Shown: positions 1 through 11,299 of the stretch, piece after piece
How positions within the stretch are numbered: position 1 is the first letter of the stretch
Layout: each line of letters begins with the position of its first letter
Assembly (NCBI GenBank): GCA_963682025.1
Contig: OY821518.1
Location: 234,505,836 to 234,569,835 of the forward strand
Length of the DNA stretch: 64,000 nucleotides
Source of the DNA: Cordilura impudica
Lineage: Eukaryota > Arthropoda > Insecta > Diptera > Scathophagidae
Direction: 5' to 3'
Made by a program: the position numbers and the translations under genes
The notes under the pieces: model-generated
Seen by the model: only the letters and a program-made list of their open reading frames with translations
Database searches by the model: none
Told to the model about the DNA's origin: nothing

Positions 1-242
1 CAACGCCTGCCATCGATATGAATAACACTACTACAACTACTGCCTCGTCAGCAGCTGCTGTTGCTGCAACCGATGAGAGTAATGTGGTGACTTCAACAAC
101 AGTTGATCTGAATAATTCGAATGCTTCTTCTGCTGGAATTGAGACAGCATTTACTACGAACCAAACAGCACCAACGTCATTTAATATTAATATCACTACA
201 ACAACAACCACTATGGTCACTACTACTGCCACAGCAACATGA
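1..242 (+). CDS. 3' terminal exon of a host gene (Thr/Ser/Asn-rich C-terminus), partial
   Basis: The reading frame is open from the window's first bases and ends at TGA 240-242, so this is the C-terminal end of a protein whose body lies to the left. The visible tail is low-complexity: runs of Thr, Ala, Ser and Asn, with no domain, membrane segment or cysteine pattern. ATG at 18 is in frame but the frame continues upstream of it, so it need not be the start. Tails like this are common in fly nuclear and regulatory proteins, but the function cannot be told. AATAAA hexamers follow at 541-546 and 641-646 and could be poly(A) signals. Another frame across 121-345 is also open; it lacks the amino-acid bias and is judged a shadow. 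Confidence 0.6.
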   Translation, partial: TPAIDMNNTTTTTASSAAAVAATDESNVVTSTTVDLNNSNASSAGIETAFTTNQTAPTSFNINITTTTTTMVTTTATAT

Positions 243-1499
243 TATTGTATATCATCGAATTAAAATAACAAATACGATATTCGATTTATTTGTCATTCTC
301 CCTCTTTTTTCAATTCTAATCAAGCAATGTAACAAATTTTTTTAACATGATGAATTCTGTTTTTTAATTTTCACATTTCTTATTACCACACATGTATTTT
401 GTATGACCTACACAAACCACATATTCTTAACATTTTGTAATTTGAATTTAAATATTAATTAGAAAGAATTTCCAAAATCTTGATTGCATCGACAATATTT
501 CTCAGATGAACAGTTCTCAGATAAATCTAAATTTATGAAAAATAAATCTACTTATTTGACAAGTTATCGCATCGAAAGATATAATGGTGAAAAATTATAT
601 GAATTCTATATTTATTTCTGAAAAGAATTAATTTGAAATCAATAAAAATACTTTCTTGCAATATTCTAAAACAAATTTAGTGTATCTCAAGCCGGCACTT
701 ATTAAATTAGCCATATTGTATAATGCCAATTTGTATAATGAACTGCTAAATACTCATTAAATAAATATAGTGTTTATGAGTTCCAACTAATTCTAAATTC
801 TAATCTGTCGATTTAATTAGAAATATATTTGGAAACAAATCTTTAAATTCGAGAGTATCATATCGATATAAGAAATTATTAATTAGAATTCTTTTTCTGA
901 GTATAACTTCTATTGCACACATTTAATCACTCACTTCATTCATCCCAACCACATCTAATCACTTACTCAATAAATACTTATATAACCAATATATACCAAT
1001 TTATTTACACAATTCTCATTCACAAAATTTCGTATTTATTAAGTTTAACTTTAAAAATAAAAATATTTTTTTTTTTAATAATTTAATATTTAGATAGCAC
1101 TTAAAAATACATGAAGACATGCCACAATAACGAATAAAACTTGTTTATGAAACTTTACTGTCTGAAATAAATATGTGTATTTTACTTCTCGACTTATGTT
1201 AATAATTCGAACGCTAAAGAAAAATATAATAATAATACTGATAAAAGAAAATAGAGAAAAACCTCCAAATTGTGTATATTTAAGAAATAAAATTCATACA
1301 AGGTCACATTTAAAATAAAACAATAGTTACATACAAATTCACATTAATAACATTTAACAAAATCATCAAAAATAAATTGATATAATCAATAAAATATAAA
1401 AGAATATGTTTTTTTATTTATTTACTAAATGTAACAGGCCTTTCACTTAATATAATATATAATTCAAATTGATTACTTTTGAATACAACAAAAAAAAAA
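243..1499. other. 3' UTR / AT-rich intergenic DNA
   Basis: No coding signal or recognised repeat is seen. The first few hundred bases are probably the 3' UTR of the gene ending at 242. The rest is AT-rich with homopolymer runs. Confidence 0.5.
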
Positions 1500-1559
1500 A
1501 TGAATATTTTGCCAACTTATTGGACCGATTTAATAACGAGTGAAATAAACAATCGCATT

Positions 1560-1742
1560 TGGCCAAAAAGCTAGTGCACACTTGTGTAGTAGCCATGAGA
1601 AAATTCCATGAATTGGTACACGAACTGCCAAATCCACCATATTCTCAGGATTTAGCCCCCAGTAGGTGTTTGCGATTTCCAATAATGCAATGGTTGAGAA
1701 GAAGACTTTTTTTCTAGAAAACTGAATTGCCCTCATCCGGTG
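1560..1742 (+). pseudogene. mariner transposase fragment
   Basis: Plus-strand translation gives a mariner transposase segment: HTCVVAMRKFHELVHEL followed by NPPYSQDLAPS, which matches the conserved HPPYSPDLAPSDYFLF block that precedes the third catalytic Asp. The Asp-Tyr/Phe-Phe-Leu-Phe part is degraded to RCLRFP, and a stop follows shortly after. Only about 60 codons survive and no TIR is visible. Dead relic. Confidence 0.75.
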
Positions 1743-2080
1743 GCCTGTTTCTTATTTTTTTTAACAAAAAATAAAAACACCCTCCACAGCTGTCGTTCGA
1801 ATTGCTAAAATGTTGAATATTTACTGTTTTTTTTTTACCGGTTATTAATATTATTTATTGCTGCATTTAAAACTTCTTAAAATGTTTTTGATATTACGAC
1901 ATCGCACATTGGGGCAAATTTATATCAAACAAGGCGATATTTCAAATCCAGAATTTTGACATAAATAGGTATCGTTTGGTATCGTTGAAAACAAATTTTC
2001 TCTAATATATAAAATAATAAATAATAAAAAAAAAATTACATTCTTTCGAACAGAATTGTAAAAAAATATTATAAATTATA

Positions 2081-2650
2081 TACCATGCGTTTAGAGATCC
2101 TATCTCTGTGTTCAACTAATTAGATATAGAATAAAATCTAAAACCAAATTTGAGTGGCATTATTAATTTTTTGCCTTCGGGTGTGAAAAAGTTAATATCG
2201 GATGCTATATTTATATGGAGACTAGGTTGAAAAATAGACCGATCCTGACCATATTTGAGAAAAATCTGTGCAATATTTTGGTTTTTTGATACATTTAAGT
2301 GAAGATCGAGTATCAGCTTCATATGGGGGCTATGACTAAGAATTGTCCTATAGGGTTCATTTTTGGACTACTAATAAATGGATGTAATTAACATAAACAA
2401 ACTCAATTAACTGAGATCTATATGATAATTAGGATATTATAGCAATTTAAGTCAGGGGTCATTTGTATGAACTGATTTTCACCAATTTCAGTAGCGTTCA
2501 TCTTATGGCCGATAGAAATATATTCATAATTGCGACCTGTAATTTGATTACAAGCTTTACATGGACACACAGACGGACGGATAGACGGACATCGCTAAAT
2601 CTACTCAAATATTTTTGGTAGTTACAAACATCAGTACAAAAATCCACATA
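2081..2650 (-). mobile_element. DINE-1-like element, truncated copy
   Basis: Reads as the reverse complement of the DINE family defined by the copy at 43479-44262. The inner end begins at ATACCATGCGTTTAGAGATC, and the TCCG-type core is seen here as ACGGACGG near 2570. The terminal palindrome and the TATACCCTATACCAC end are both missing. It runs straight into the 5' end of a DINE2 element at 2651. Confidence 0.8.
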
Positions 2651-3470
2651 TTTTTTATACCCTCCACTCCAGTATGCAGAGGGTATATATAAGTTTGTCA
2701 TTCCGTTTGTAATAATTAGAAAAAAATATTGGACCCCATAAAATATATATATTTGTGATCCTTATAACAACCGGAGTTGATATAGCGATGTCCGTCTGTT
2801 CGTCTGTGGAAATCACGATGACGGCATCAATCGGATAGCTAGGGTACTCGTTGATATAAAAAATGATTCAATAACATCCTGAAAAGTTTGCTATTTAAAA
2901 CCGTCCAAATCGGTCGATTAGGGCCCGAGATTTGAATGAAAAACTAAAAAAAGTCTTGAAAAAATATAATTTTCTATGTTGTTCTTGTCACGATCACGCC
3001 CTCAATAGTGCAGCTACAGTGATCATTTTTAGTGAGAATGATTTACCAAATTCATGGGGAGATTTCTATTTCAAAAATCATTAAAATCGGTGGAACAGGT
3101 CCAGGGAAATCTCTGAAAAAGTAAAAAAAAAAAATGAAAAATATGATGTTTCTATATTGTTCTTGTTGTTATTCTAAATGTTGTGTTGTTGTCATAGCTG
3201 GACTTGTTTTTTTTGTGGTCGTTGTGGCAATAATATAATAAAAACTAACCCTTTGTACATTTTTTTATTAACTCTGGTAGAAAAATTTAAAAGTTTCCAT
3301 TGTTTTGGCATCACTAAACAAATTTACTAGATCATTTCTGTTATTACCACGAGACCGCCTGCAAAATTTCAGATCGAATGGGTCACGGGAAAGGGGTTAA
3401 AATCGATCCAAAATTTTTTCGACAAGCAGACACTACGAGTTAATATAAAGGGAGTAAAAATTCACCAACA
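2651..3470 (+). mobile_element. DINE2-family element, 5' portion
   Basis: Starts TTTTTATACCCTCCACTCC and continues with the GTCCGTCTG core near 2790. It is closely repeated at 22507-23282 and, inverted, at 34030-34662. The shared sequence runs through CACTACGAGTTAATATAAAG near 3430-3450. That is the TTAA at which piggyBac sits in the 22.5 kb copy, so this copy shows the empty site. The matching 3' end may be the segment at 6465-6702, in which case the satellite and about 3 kb of other DNA lie inside the element. Confidence 0.8.
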
Positions 3471-3670
3471 TCTAAAGCAAATAATGCTAAAATACCTACA
3501 TAGTTGTTAATAAAAAAAAACAATGTAAATTTAGCAAAAACAAATTTTATGTATAAATTTATTTAAAGAGAAAAACACAAAAATAACGTTTAATGTTGTA
3601 TTTTTTGTGTGCAATATTTACATATACATAAACATACATAAACATATTAAATAATACAAATAATATACAT

Positions 3671-4755
3671 ATATTATATATTATATATTATATATTATAT
3701 ATTATATATTATATATTATATATTATATATTATATATTATATATTATATATTATATATTATATATTATATATTATATATTATATATTATATATTATATAT
3801 TATATATTATATATTATATATTATATATTATATATTATATATTATATATTATATATTATATATTATATATTATATATTATATATTATATATTATATATTA
3901 TATATTATATATTATATATTATATATTATATATTATATATTATATATTATATATTATATATTATATATTATATATTATATATTATATATTATATATTATA
4001 TATTATATATTATATATTATATATTATATATTATATATTATATATTATATATTATATATTATATATTATATATTATATATTATATATTATATATTATATA
4101 TTATATATTATATATTATATATTATATATTATATATTATATATTATATATTATATATTATATATTATATATTATATATTATATATTATATATTATATATT
4201 ATATATTATATATTATATATTATATATTATATATTATATATTATATATTATATATTATATATTATATATTATATATTATATATTATATATTATATATTAT
4301 ATATTATATATTATATATTATATATTATATATTATATATTATATATTATATATTATATATTATATATTATATATTATATATTATATATTATATATTATAT
4401 ATTATATATTATATATTATATATTATATATTATATATTATATATTATATATTATATATTATATATTATATATTATATATTATATATTATATATTATATAT
4501 TATATATTATATATTATATATTATATATTATATATTATATATTATATATTATATATTATATATTATATATTATATATTATATATTATATATTATATATTA
4601 TATATTATATATTATATATTATATATTATATATTATATATTATATATTATATATTATATATTATATATTATATATTATATATTATATATTATATATTATA
4701 TATTATATATAATATATATATATTATATATATGTATATATATTATATATATGTAC
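3671..4755. repeat. Satellite array of the 7-mer TATATTA (>1 kb)
   Basis: From about 3671 to 4708 the DNA is an almost uninterrupted head-to-tail array of TATATTA, roughly 145-150 copies with hardly any divergence. The last ~45 bp decay into plain TA repeats. Such homogeneity over 1 kb means recent expansion or ongoing homogenisation. The array is flanked by non-repetitive AT-rich DNA within the presumed DINE2 span. Confidence 0.95.
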
Positions 4756-6464
4756 ATATATCCATAACAACTGCATGTTAGAAAAATAAATCGGTATATT
4801 ATTTTATTTACATAAAATTCTGCAATATTTTGTTGTGGGGAAAATACATTTCTTTTGCATTAACAGAGTGTCACTCCATTTTGCTCAGCGTGACTATACC
4901 ACAATAGATGGCGCGACAATTTTTGTTTGTTCTAATTAGCTTTGCAATAGTTATTTCTATTTTAACATGAATGTCAATAGTTTCGACTATAGATATCATA
5001 CTGAACAATGTTAAGAGTATACACGGGCTGGTCTTTTATTTCATACGTTTTTTCATTATTCTTTTACAAATATGAACATAAGTTTGGCATATTAACTTTT
5101 TGTTATCTTCACAAAATAGAGTTACCGAGTTCATCAATGAGTTTTTTGCTTTCAAAACAGTTCTACATAGTTATATAGAATTATTATTCTGCTTTATCTA
5201 CAAAATATCTGATTGCGATTACATCTAATTTTTAAAAATTGTTTATAATTACTAAAGCATTATTATTCACATAAATACAAAACTGCACTTTTTAAATTTT
5301 CCATTCAAATTTAAGAAAATATCAATTCTAAAAACTGGAATTGAAATTCCAAAAAAAAAAAAAACACCAAATATGTTTACATTTAAAAAAAATATTGCCA
5401 TTCAGGAGAAATTAATAGCTTTTCAGTACCGCGATTCAGTAACTTCTTTTAACGATAGTCCAATCGTTAAAAAAAAGAATATATCAAAATTATCAGTAAA
5501 ATTTTTAAACGATATTCGCTATTGTTAAAGTCAGCTGTTGTTGTTATCTAAATGACAACCATTTTTGTGTTGTTTATTCAATCGATAAAAACTTAAATTT
5601 TTAGGTTGAAATGTCGTCATACATAAATAAAAATCATAAAATAGTGAAAATATTTTGCTTTTATTAAAAAACTTTTTTATATAAATAAAAAAATTTAAAT
5701 AAATAAACAGAAATATTAGTAAAAAAATAAAGATATTAAATATAAACATAAAATCATCCTGTCAAACACGAAGTAATTTGTTTTTTTCTATTCTTCTTTG
5801 TGTTTTTCGCTTATTTTGACAGAGATGCCACTCGTTTACAATTTAAATAAATAGAAAAATAGATTTGTCGACTGTCGTTAAGATGTATGTACTTAGTGAA
5901 TCAATATATTTTGCGATTGTCGGATCGTTGAAATTTACAGAATCGGACTACAGAAAACATTAATTTAAATTCAATGAATTTTAGAAAACGTTAAATGATA
6001 TTTAAGAATTGCGAACATAAAAATTGTTACATAAATAAACGCAATTTGATGAGAATGTTATTTATACATATATTATTTTTCACAATTTTTTTTTGGATGA
6101 ATATTTGAAGTTTTTCAGAAAATAAAGATAACAAATTATTTTATTTAAAATGTTTGGGACATTTGGTTTTTTGCGTTTTGCATTCCTAATTTAATTATTT
6201 ATTATTATAAATTTATTCTCTATGTTTTCCAAATATGGCAATATTTTAATAAAAAAGTTGGGAGAGCTTTTTTTTTGGTTATTATTTTGTTACTCCATCC
6301 GACCTATATGGTCGCAATGAAGAAATATTTGGTTAGTTAAAAGAAACTATACAGCCATCTCCAATTAGCACGATTTAATGCATGTAGCCACCCTAGGTTA
6401 GGGCGAGCTATTTAATTAGCAAAAACTAAATTAAACGAGAAGTTATGTCATATAACCGGAAACG
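4756..6464. other. AT-rich DNA without recognisable genes
   Basis: No open frame with family resemblance is found. Short inverted sequences around AACGATAGTCCAATCGTTAA (5452-5471) and AAACGATATTCG (5508 on) look like remains of a small element. About 6300-6464 may be the internal part of a DINE2 element, because the 6465-6702 segment continues it without a visible boundary. Confidence 0.4.
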
Positions 6465-6702
6465 CATGCATATAGGTATATAACCTAAATGCATGCCGAT
6501 CAGCAACCACGATGACCAAAAAGCAAACACCGAAATAAATCCGAAATAATAGAAAAGACCAACCCAAAGAATTTGCTGAAATAATTTGGTGTTAAGTTTA
6601 ACAAATTGTTTACTTTTTCATTTACATTTATTATCAAGACTCAAACCGAGGTGGAGGGTATCAAAGATTCGGCACAGCCGAATTTAACACTCTTACTTGT
6701 TT
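6465..6702 (+). mobile_element. DINE2-family element, 3' end
   Basis: Matches 24950-25192 nearly base for base from ATAGGTATATAACCTAAATG onward. It ends GGAGGGTATCAAAGATTCGG, a short hairpin (ATTCGG-CACAG-CCGAAT) and CTCTTACTTGTT. This layout (inverted copy of the GGGTATA start, hairpin, CTTACTTGTT) is the DINE-1/Helentron 3' end. Confidence 0.8.
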
Positions 6703-6709
6703 TTTTATT

Positions 6710-7555
6710 CAATACTATTATGCACTGTCTTGCGGCGCTACGACTTACCGAGGCTTATTGACATGTATGTATTCATAATCAATTTTTCCTACGAAGTATT
6801 GTACAAATAAAAAATTTAATTTTATTTATTTAATATTTTTTTATTATTTCAATGCTTTTTATTTTTTTTTTTTTTTGATTTCATTCGGTGTTTTTACTCT
6901 GGAGCAAGCTACATACAGCTGTCCACGAGAAAAACATGTATTTTCCAAATTAAATCCGGCAACACTTAACGACTGGCCCTGAATTTAGATTATTATTTAA
7001 CATTTCTTTATTATAGCGATTTTTGGTTTTGGCGATTTTCATTTTGACGAATTTTGAATTTGGGGATTTTTGATTTTAAAGATTTTTTTGGGACTTTTGT
7101 TTTTCGCGATTTTTTTTTTGCGATTTTTGATTTTGGCGATATTTCAATTTGGCGATTTCACATTGGTTATTAATATACTTTTCAAAAGTGTTAAGACTGT
7201 CGTTTCATAGTACCAATTTCATATTTTTTTATATACTACTGACTACTCACATTAATATGTGATGGACTCGTACAAAGTGTCAAGGCTTCCCTTTTATAGT
7301 ACTCCAGTTATATGATATTATATATTTACTTTTTATGGGCGCTACCGCGACCATTGATTGGATCCCGCCCATCTTTTGTCCGACTACTTACATAATTGAC
7401 ATCAATACTCGATAATTGACATTAATACTCGAGATATATGATATTCAATAATTACTTTGTATGGGAGGTGCCACGCCCACTTAACCGATTTGCCATCCAT
7501 AAAATATGTGGGTTTTCACTAATAGTTTCCTTTTAAAAGCGAAAAATTATTCCAG
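6710..7555 (-). pseudogene. Helitron/Helentron remnant with C-terminal helicase motif
   Basis: On the minus strand 6985-6879 encodes QGQSLSVAGFNLEN and then FSRGQLYVACSRV. This is the last conserved motif of the PIF1-like helicase of Helitrons, which unwinds DNA in rolling-circle transposition. Only about 35 codons remain. The flanking DNA (TACGACTTACCGAGGC near 6740 and the GTGCCACGCCCACT-type sequence near 7472) recurs at 13110-14340, so this is one copy of a repeated element's 3' half. Between 7010 and 7160 there is a degraded run of GCGATTTTTGATTTTG-like units. No Rep domain is present. Confidence 0.7.
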
Positions 7556-7604
7556 ATGGAATTTTTCATTCATTATTGAATAAATATTTTATTATTTGCA
7601 ACAG

Positions 7605-8476
7605 CTCCAAAAATAGCCACCCACATAAACATCAGCCGAACGAATACATTACGTGTTACTACTGTAAAACGACGCCATGTAGTGACGCCATGAAAAACCT
7701 CATCTTCGTCCACAAAATTGAAGAAAAGATTAAAGTGGGGTAAAAAATATGAAAACTGGGCTTTCAACGATTGGTGCAAGGATTTTTGGTCCGATGAATC
7801 GAACTTTTGAAGTGTTCAGCTTCAAGAGATGAGTTTTTGTGAGGAGCTCAGCTGGAGGACGTGCGTTCAGTAATGTTTTGGGGTTGCTTTTCTGGCCAAA
7901 AATCTTGGGGAGTTATCCAGAATAATCGATAAAACCCAGTACAAAACAATTATGAAAGATCGTGCCATCGTCACTGGATTCACAATTATGGATCCGAAAT
8001 TCATATCTCAGCAAGATAATGACCCAAAACATATAGCAAAAATTTATAAACAGTATCTATAAGTCCAGGAAGCAGCTGGAACCTGTAAAGTTATGGAATG
8101 GTCACAACAGTCACCTAACCTCAATCGTATAGAGTTACTGTGGGATGAATTGGGCTGCAAGGTTCCTATATCAAAAGAATACAGGTTCAATGAACTTGAG
8201 GAAGCATGGAACCAGATCACTCCAGAAACTTTGAAAATATTGATTCAAAGGATGTCAAGATTATGTCGTGAAATTATGCGAAATGGAGGTGTTCACATTG
8301 ATGAATCTAAAATTTAAGAATAGAGTGTAGTTTCAAAAAAATATTTATGTTATTAGTAAAAGTAAATAATAAAGAATAAATGTTTTAAATTTGAAGAGTT
8401 TTCACTTAAAAATAAAGGGGATATGGACATTTGCAATTTAAGGAAGAGACAAGGTGAATACTTTTGGACGGTAGTG
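7605..8476 (+). pseudogene. Tc1-like transposase relic with 3' terminal repeat
   Basis: Frame-hopping translation recovers Tc1 transposase in order: a helix-turn-helix tail (VTTVKRRHVVTP), a KRLKWGKKYENWAFNDW-like block, then QQDNDPKHIAK (second catalytic Asp region, about 8010-8040) and VMEWSQQSPNLNRIELLWDE (third acidic residue region, 8087-8146). The last frame is open for 75 codons to the TAA ending at 8317. Several stops and shifts lie upstream, so it is dead. The 3' end is GTGAATACTTTTGGACGGTAGTGTA ending at about 8476, a typical Tc1 terminal repeat beside a TA. No 5' terminal repeat was found. Confidence 0.8.
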
Positions 8477-8569
8477 TACATATGTAGATTGTAGCGATTA
8501 TGAAAATAAATCGATCTGAAGTTTTATTCTTTAATAATACTTGTATTTTAATTACCAACTAAATTATGT

Positions 8570-8650
8570 AATTTTTGTCTTTCGATATATTTAAGTGAGA
8601 CCGGTATGAAGCTTTTTATTGCCGCTAAGAATGTTCCTACAGGCTTTCTT
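8570..8650 (+). mobile_element. DINE-1-like fragment
   Basis: About 80 bp resembling the segment around the AGATTTAAGTGAAGATCGGG stretch of the DINE family. Strongly diverged and without ends. Confidence 0.4.
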
Positions 8651-8739
8651 CTGATTGATTTTGTATATAACTCTTAATATACTTGCATGACAGTATCAGG
8701 AGTTGGGAATTTAGTTGTCATTGAAGGGAACATGGACAA

Positions 8740-9127
8740 AATGATGTACTTAGGTATTGTAAAATAAAACTTGCCACAGAGTGCGGATAAACTGGGTGTG
8801 CGACGCAACTTTCGTTTCTACCAGGACAACGACCCGAAACATAAGTCGGCAGTAGTGCAGACAAGGCTTAAATGGAATTGTCTCCATCTCATGAAACTAC
8901 CAGTGTAGTCTCCTGACTTAAACGTTTTCGAGAATTTACGGTCGTTGTTAGAAACTAACATTCGCAAACACAACATTTCTAGAAAAAAGGCTCAAAAACA
9001 GCATTGCGAGAGGAATGGACTAAAATTCAAGCAGAAACAAAAACAGGTTGATTCAATGGAAAATCCTCGTAATGCTGTTATATCTGAAGAGGGTTATCAT
9101 CATACCAAAAATCGAAGATTATATTAG
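8740..9127 (+). pseudogene. Second Tc1-like transposase relic
   Basis: Translation shows NFRFYQDNDPKHKSAVVQT (the second Asp block) and, after a stop, SPDLNVFENLRSLLETNIRK (the third acidic block, here with E kept) followed by a basic tail to TAG at 9125-9127. It differs in sequence from the relic at 7605-8476, so it belongs to another Tc1 lineage. N-terminus, DNA-binding domain and TIRs are gone. Confidence 0.75.
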
Positions 9128-9180
9128 TTTATAAGTAATGTTATGCTGCATCAAATACGCTGTTCAAAGTAGAAATATAG

Positions 9181-9986
9181 TTTTTATACCCTATACCACT
9201 ATGTGGTTTGGGTATAATGACTTTGTGCTGCTGTTTGTAACAACCAAAAATATTTGACCTAGACCCATCTTTAATTATAGCGATCGAATCAGAATCACTT
9301 TCTGAGTTGATTTAACAATGTCCGTCCGTCCGTCCGTCCGTCCGTCCGTCCGTCCGTCTGTCTGTGTGTCCATGTAAAGCTTGTAATCAAACTGCAGGTC
9401 GCAAATATGAATATATTTTGATGAAATTTGGTATGTAAGCTTTTGTCTGCCATGGGATGAACGCTATTGAAATTGGTGAGAATCGGTTCATGTTCAGACC
9501 TAGCCCCCATACAAATTACCCATATGAAATCGACATAAATTGCCATAAGATCCAAATTGTCATACAGATCTTACTCAAATTGGGTTTCTATGCGTTCATT
9601 ACATCCACTAATGAGTAGTCCAAAAATGATCCCTTTGACCTCATATAGAGCTGCTTCCCGATCTTCACTTAAATCTATTAAAAAACAAAAATATTCCACT
9701 GATTCTTCTCAAATTTTTTTTGTACATATTTTTGCAAAATACAAGAGACTTTACCAAACATGATCAGGATCGGTCCATTTTTGGACCTAGTCCCTTTATA
9801 GATATAGCATCCGATATGAACTTTTTCATATCTGCAGCCAAAAAAATTAATAAAAATCCTACTCAAATTTGGTTTTTGCTTATTTTCAATGTCCAGTTAG
9901 TTGGGCCTAAGAGATAGGGTTTCTAAACGCATGGTATAGGGTATCGTATAGTCGGTCTAGACCGACTATAATTTTCTTACTTGTTT
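9181..9986 (+). mobile_element. DINE-1-like element, full-length copy
   Basis: Begins TTTTTATACCCTATACCACT and ends TTTTCTTACTTGTT. Nine tandem TCCG units lie near 9321-9357. Near the 3' end a 24-bp perfect palindrome (9947-9970, centre GGTCTAGACC) is preceded by GGTATAGGGTATCG, an inverted echo of the 5' start. Drosophila DINE-1/INE-1 has the same plan: TTTATACCC start, GTCCGTCC microsatellite, GGGTATC plus hairpin, CTTGTT end. It is non-coding: the open frames across it are fortuitous and recur in every copy. Mobilisation by a Helentron enzyme is inferred from the architecture. Confidence 0.9.
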
Positions 9987-10107
9987 TTACTCTTTATTTT
10001 ATTTAAAATCAACAAAACAAACTGTAAAATATATGAAATATTACTTTTGAATAAAAAAGTAAGTTCTTTATTTTTTCGGTGTCTTATTTGGTCCAGAAGT
10101 TAATGTA

Positions 10108-10964
10108 ATGGGTGATTTTTTAGCTATTATCTTTTTGGCAACACTGGTTTAAACAGCTGACGCATGTTTCGTGTTTTGTTTCATTGACAAACATCTTCAG
10201 TTTGGTTTATAATTTAACCATGAATCGTCTTACAAACGAACAACGCTTGCAAGTTATTGAATTTTATTATCAAAATGCGTGCTCTGTTAAGAAAGTTCAT
10301 CGCGCGCTTCTTCCATTTTATGGTCACTTTAATCGACCCATGTTCAAATTTACATTGTTGAACATTAAACCACCAATACGCTTACGTAGAGTGCGAACTG
10401 AAGAAAATATCGCAGCTGTATCGACCAGTGTTAATGATGACCATCAATTATCGATTCATCGCCGTTCGCAGCAATTGGGCCTCTTTTACTCAACAACGTG
10501 GAAAATTTTGCGGAAGAATTTAGGTGTGAAGCTAGTGCAAGAATTGAAGCCGAACGACCTACCGCAACGTAGAATTTTTGGCGAGTTCGATGAACATTTT
10601 ATTTCGCGTTCGGGACCGGTCAATTGGCCGCCTAGATCGTGCGATTTAACGCCTTTAGACTATTTTTTGTGGGGCTATGTTAAAGCTCATGTCTATACAG
10701 ACAATCCCGCTTCAATTGGAAGACAACATTGAAGCATTTATTCGTGAGATACCGGCCGAAATGTTGGAAAGAGTATGCCAAAATTGGACTAAGCGGATGG
10801 ACCATTTGAGGCGCAGTCACGGTCAACATTTGCATGAAATAATCTTCAAACATTAAATTATATGGACCGTACTATCGATTCAAACAAAGATTTCATGCAT
10901 TTTTCTGAATTTTATGTGTTTTTTTTTTGGAAAACTTTCCTATAGCTCTTAAAAAATCACCCTT
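10108..10964 (+). mobile_element. Internally deleted mariner/Tc1-superfamily element
   Basis: Bounded by GGGTGATTTTTTA-type inverted repeats (near 10109 and 10951) next to TA dinucleotides at 10106-10107 and 10965-10966. A reading frame from ATG 10220 gives MNRLTNEQRLQVIEFYY, the N-terminal helix-turn-helix of an arthropod mariner-like transposase. It then jumps from QRRIFGEF directly to WPPRSCDLTPLDYFLWGYVK, so the middle with the first two catalytic acids is deleted. A frameshift near 10715 moves the last ~45 residues (EMLERVCQNWTKRMDHLRRS) into another frame ending at about 10855. Non-autonomous but with both ends intact. Confidence 0.85.
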
Positions 10965-10984
10965 TACATTTATATATGTATGTA

Positions 10985-11299
10985 CATTAAACTGTAAATT
11001 TTATGTTTGCTAAAAAATGTTGATATTTTAACGCTATACCCATTCCATTGAACATAGTTCTCTATTAAAATTGCAAAACCATTAAAAGTGTTCTGAAATA
11101 TTGGGTGTATAACTTCAAAAGGGGTATTAACAACAGATGGCATAATTTTTGTTGTATCGCATCTAACCGACTTTAAGCTAGTTACATATATCTTATAACC
11201 AATATAGTTTATTTTGAGTTACAAATATATCAAAATGCGAAACAGTATTTGCGGAAAGTTTTACTTTTCATCTCTAATCCCCCCACAAAAAAATAATAA
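10985..11299. other. Gene-free gap
   Basis: No coding content. TTGGGTGTATAACTTCAAAA at 11101-11120 resembles a mariner terminal repeat, but no partner end or transposase lies nearby. Confidence 0.3.

Noticed and set aside
3671..4755. Possible centromeric or telomeric array
   Set aside because: One kilobase within TE-rich DNA is not evidence for a centromere, and the unit is not a telomere-like repeat.
9321..9357. CRISPR-like regular repeats
   Set aside because: TCCG and ACGG runs are simple microsatellites without spacers.
9295..9555. 86-codon minus frame ending in RTDGRTDGRTDGR
   Set aside because: The tail is the TCCG microsatellite read as protein; it is within a DINE copy.
9720..9917. 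Recurrent ~65-codon frames (…DRSIFGPSP…NFF…) seen in many places
   Set aside because: They appear wherever the DINE family occurs, in either orientation, and are broken differently in each copy. They are repeat sequence, not genes.
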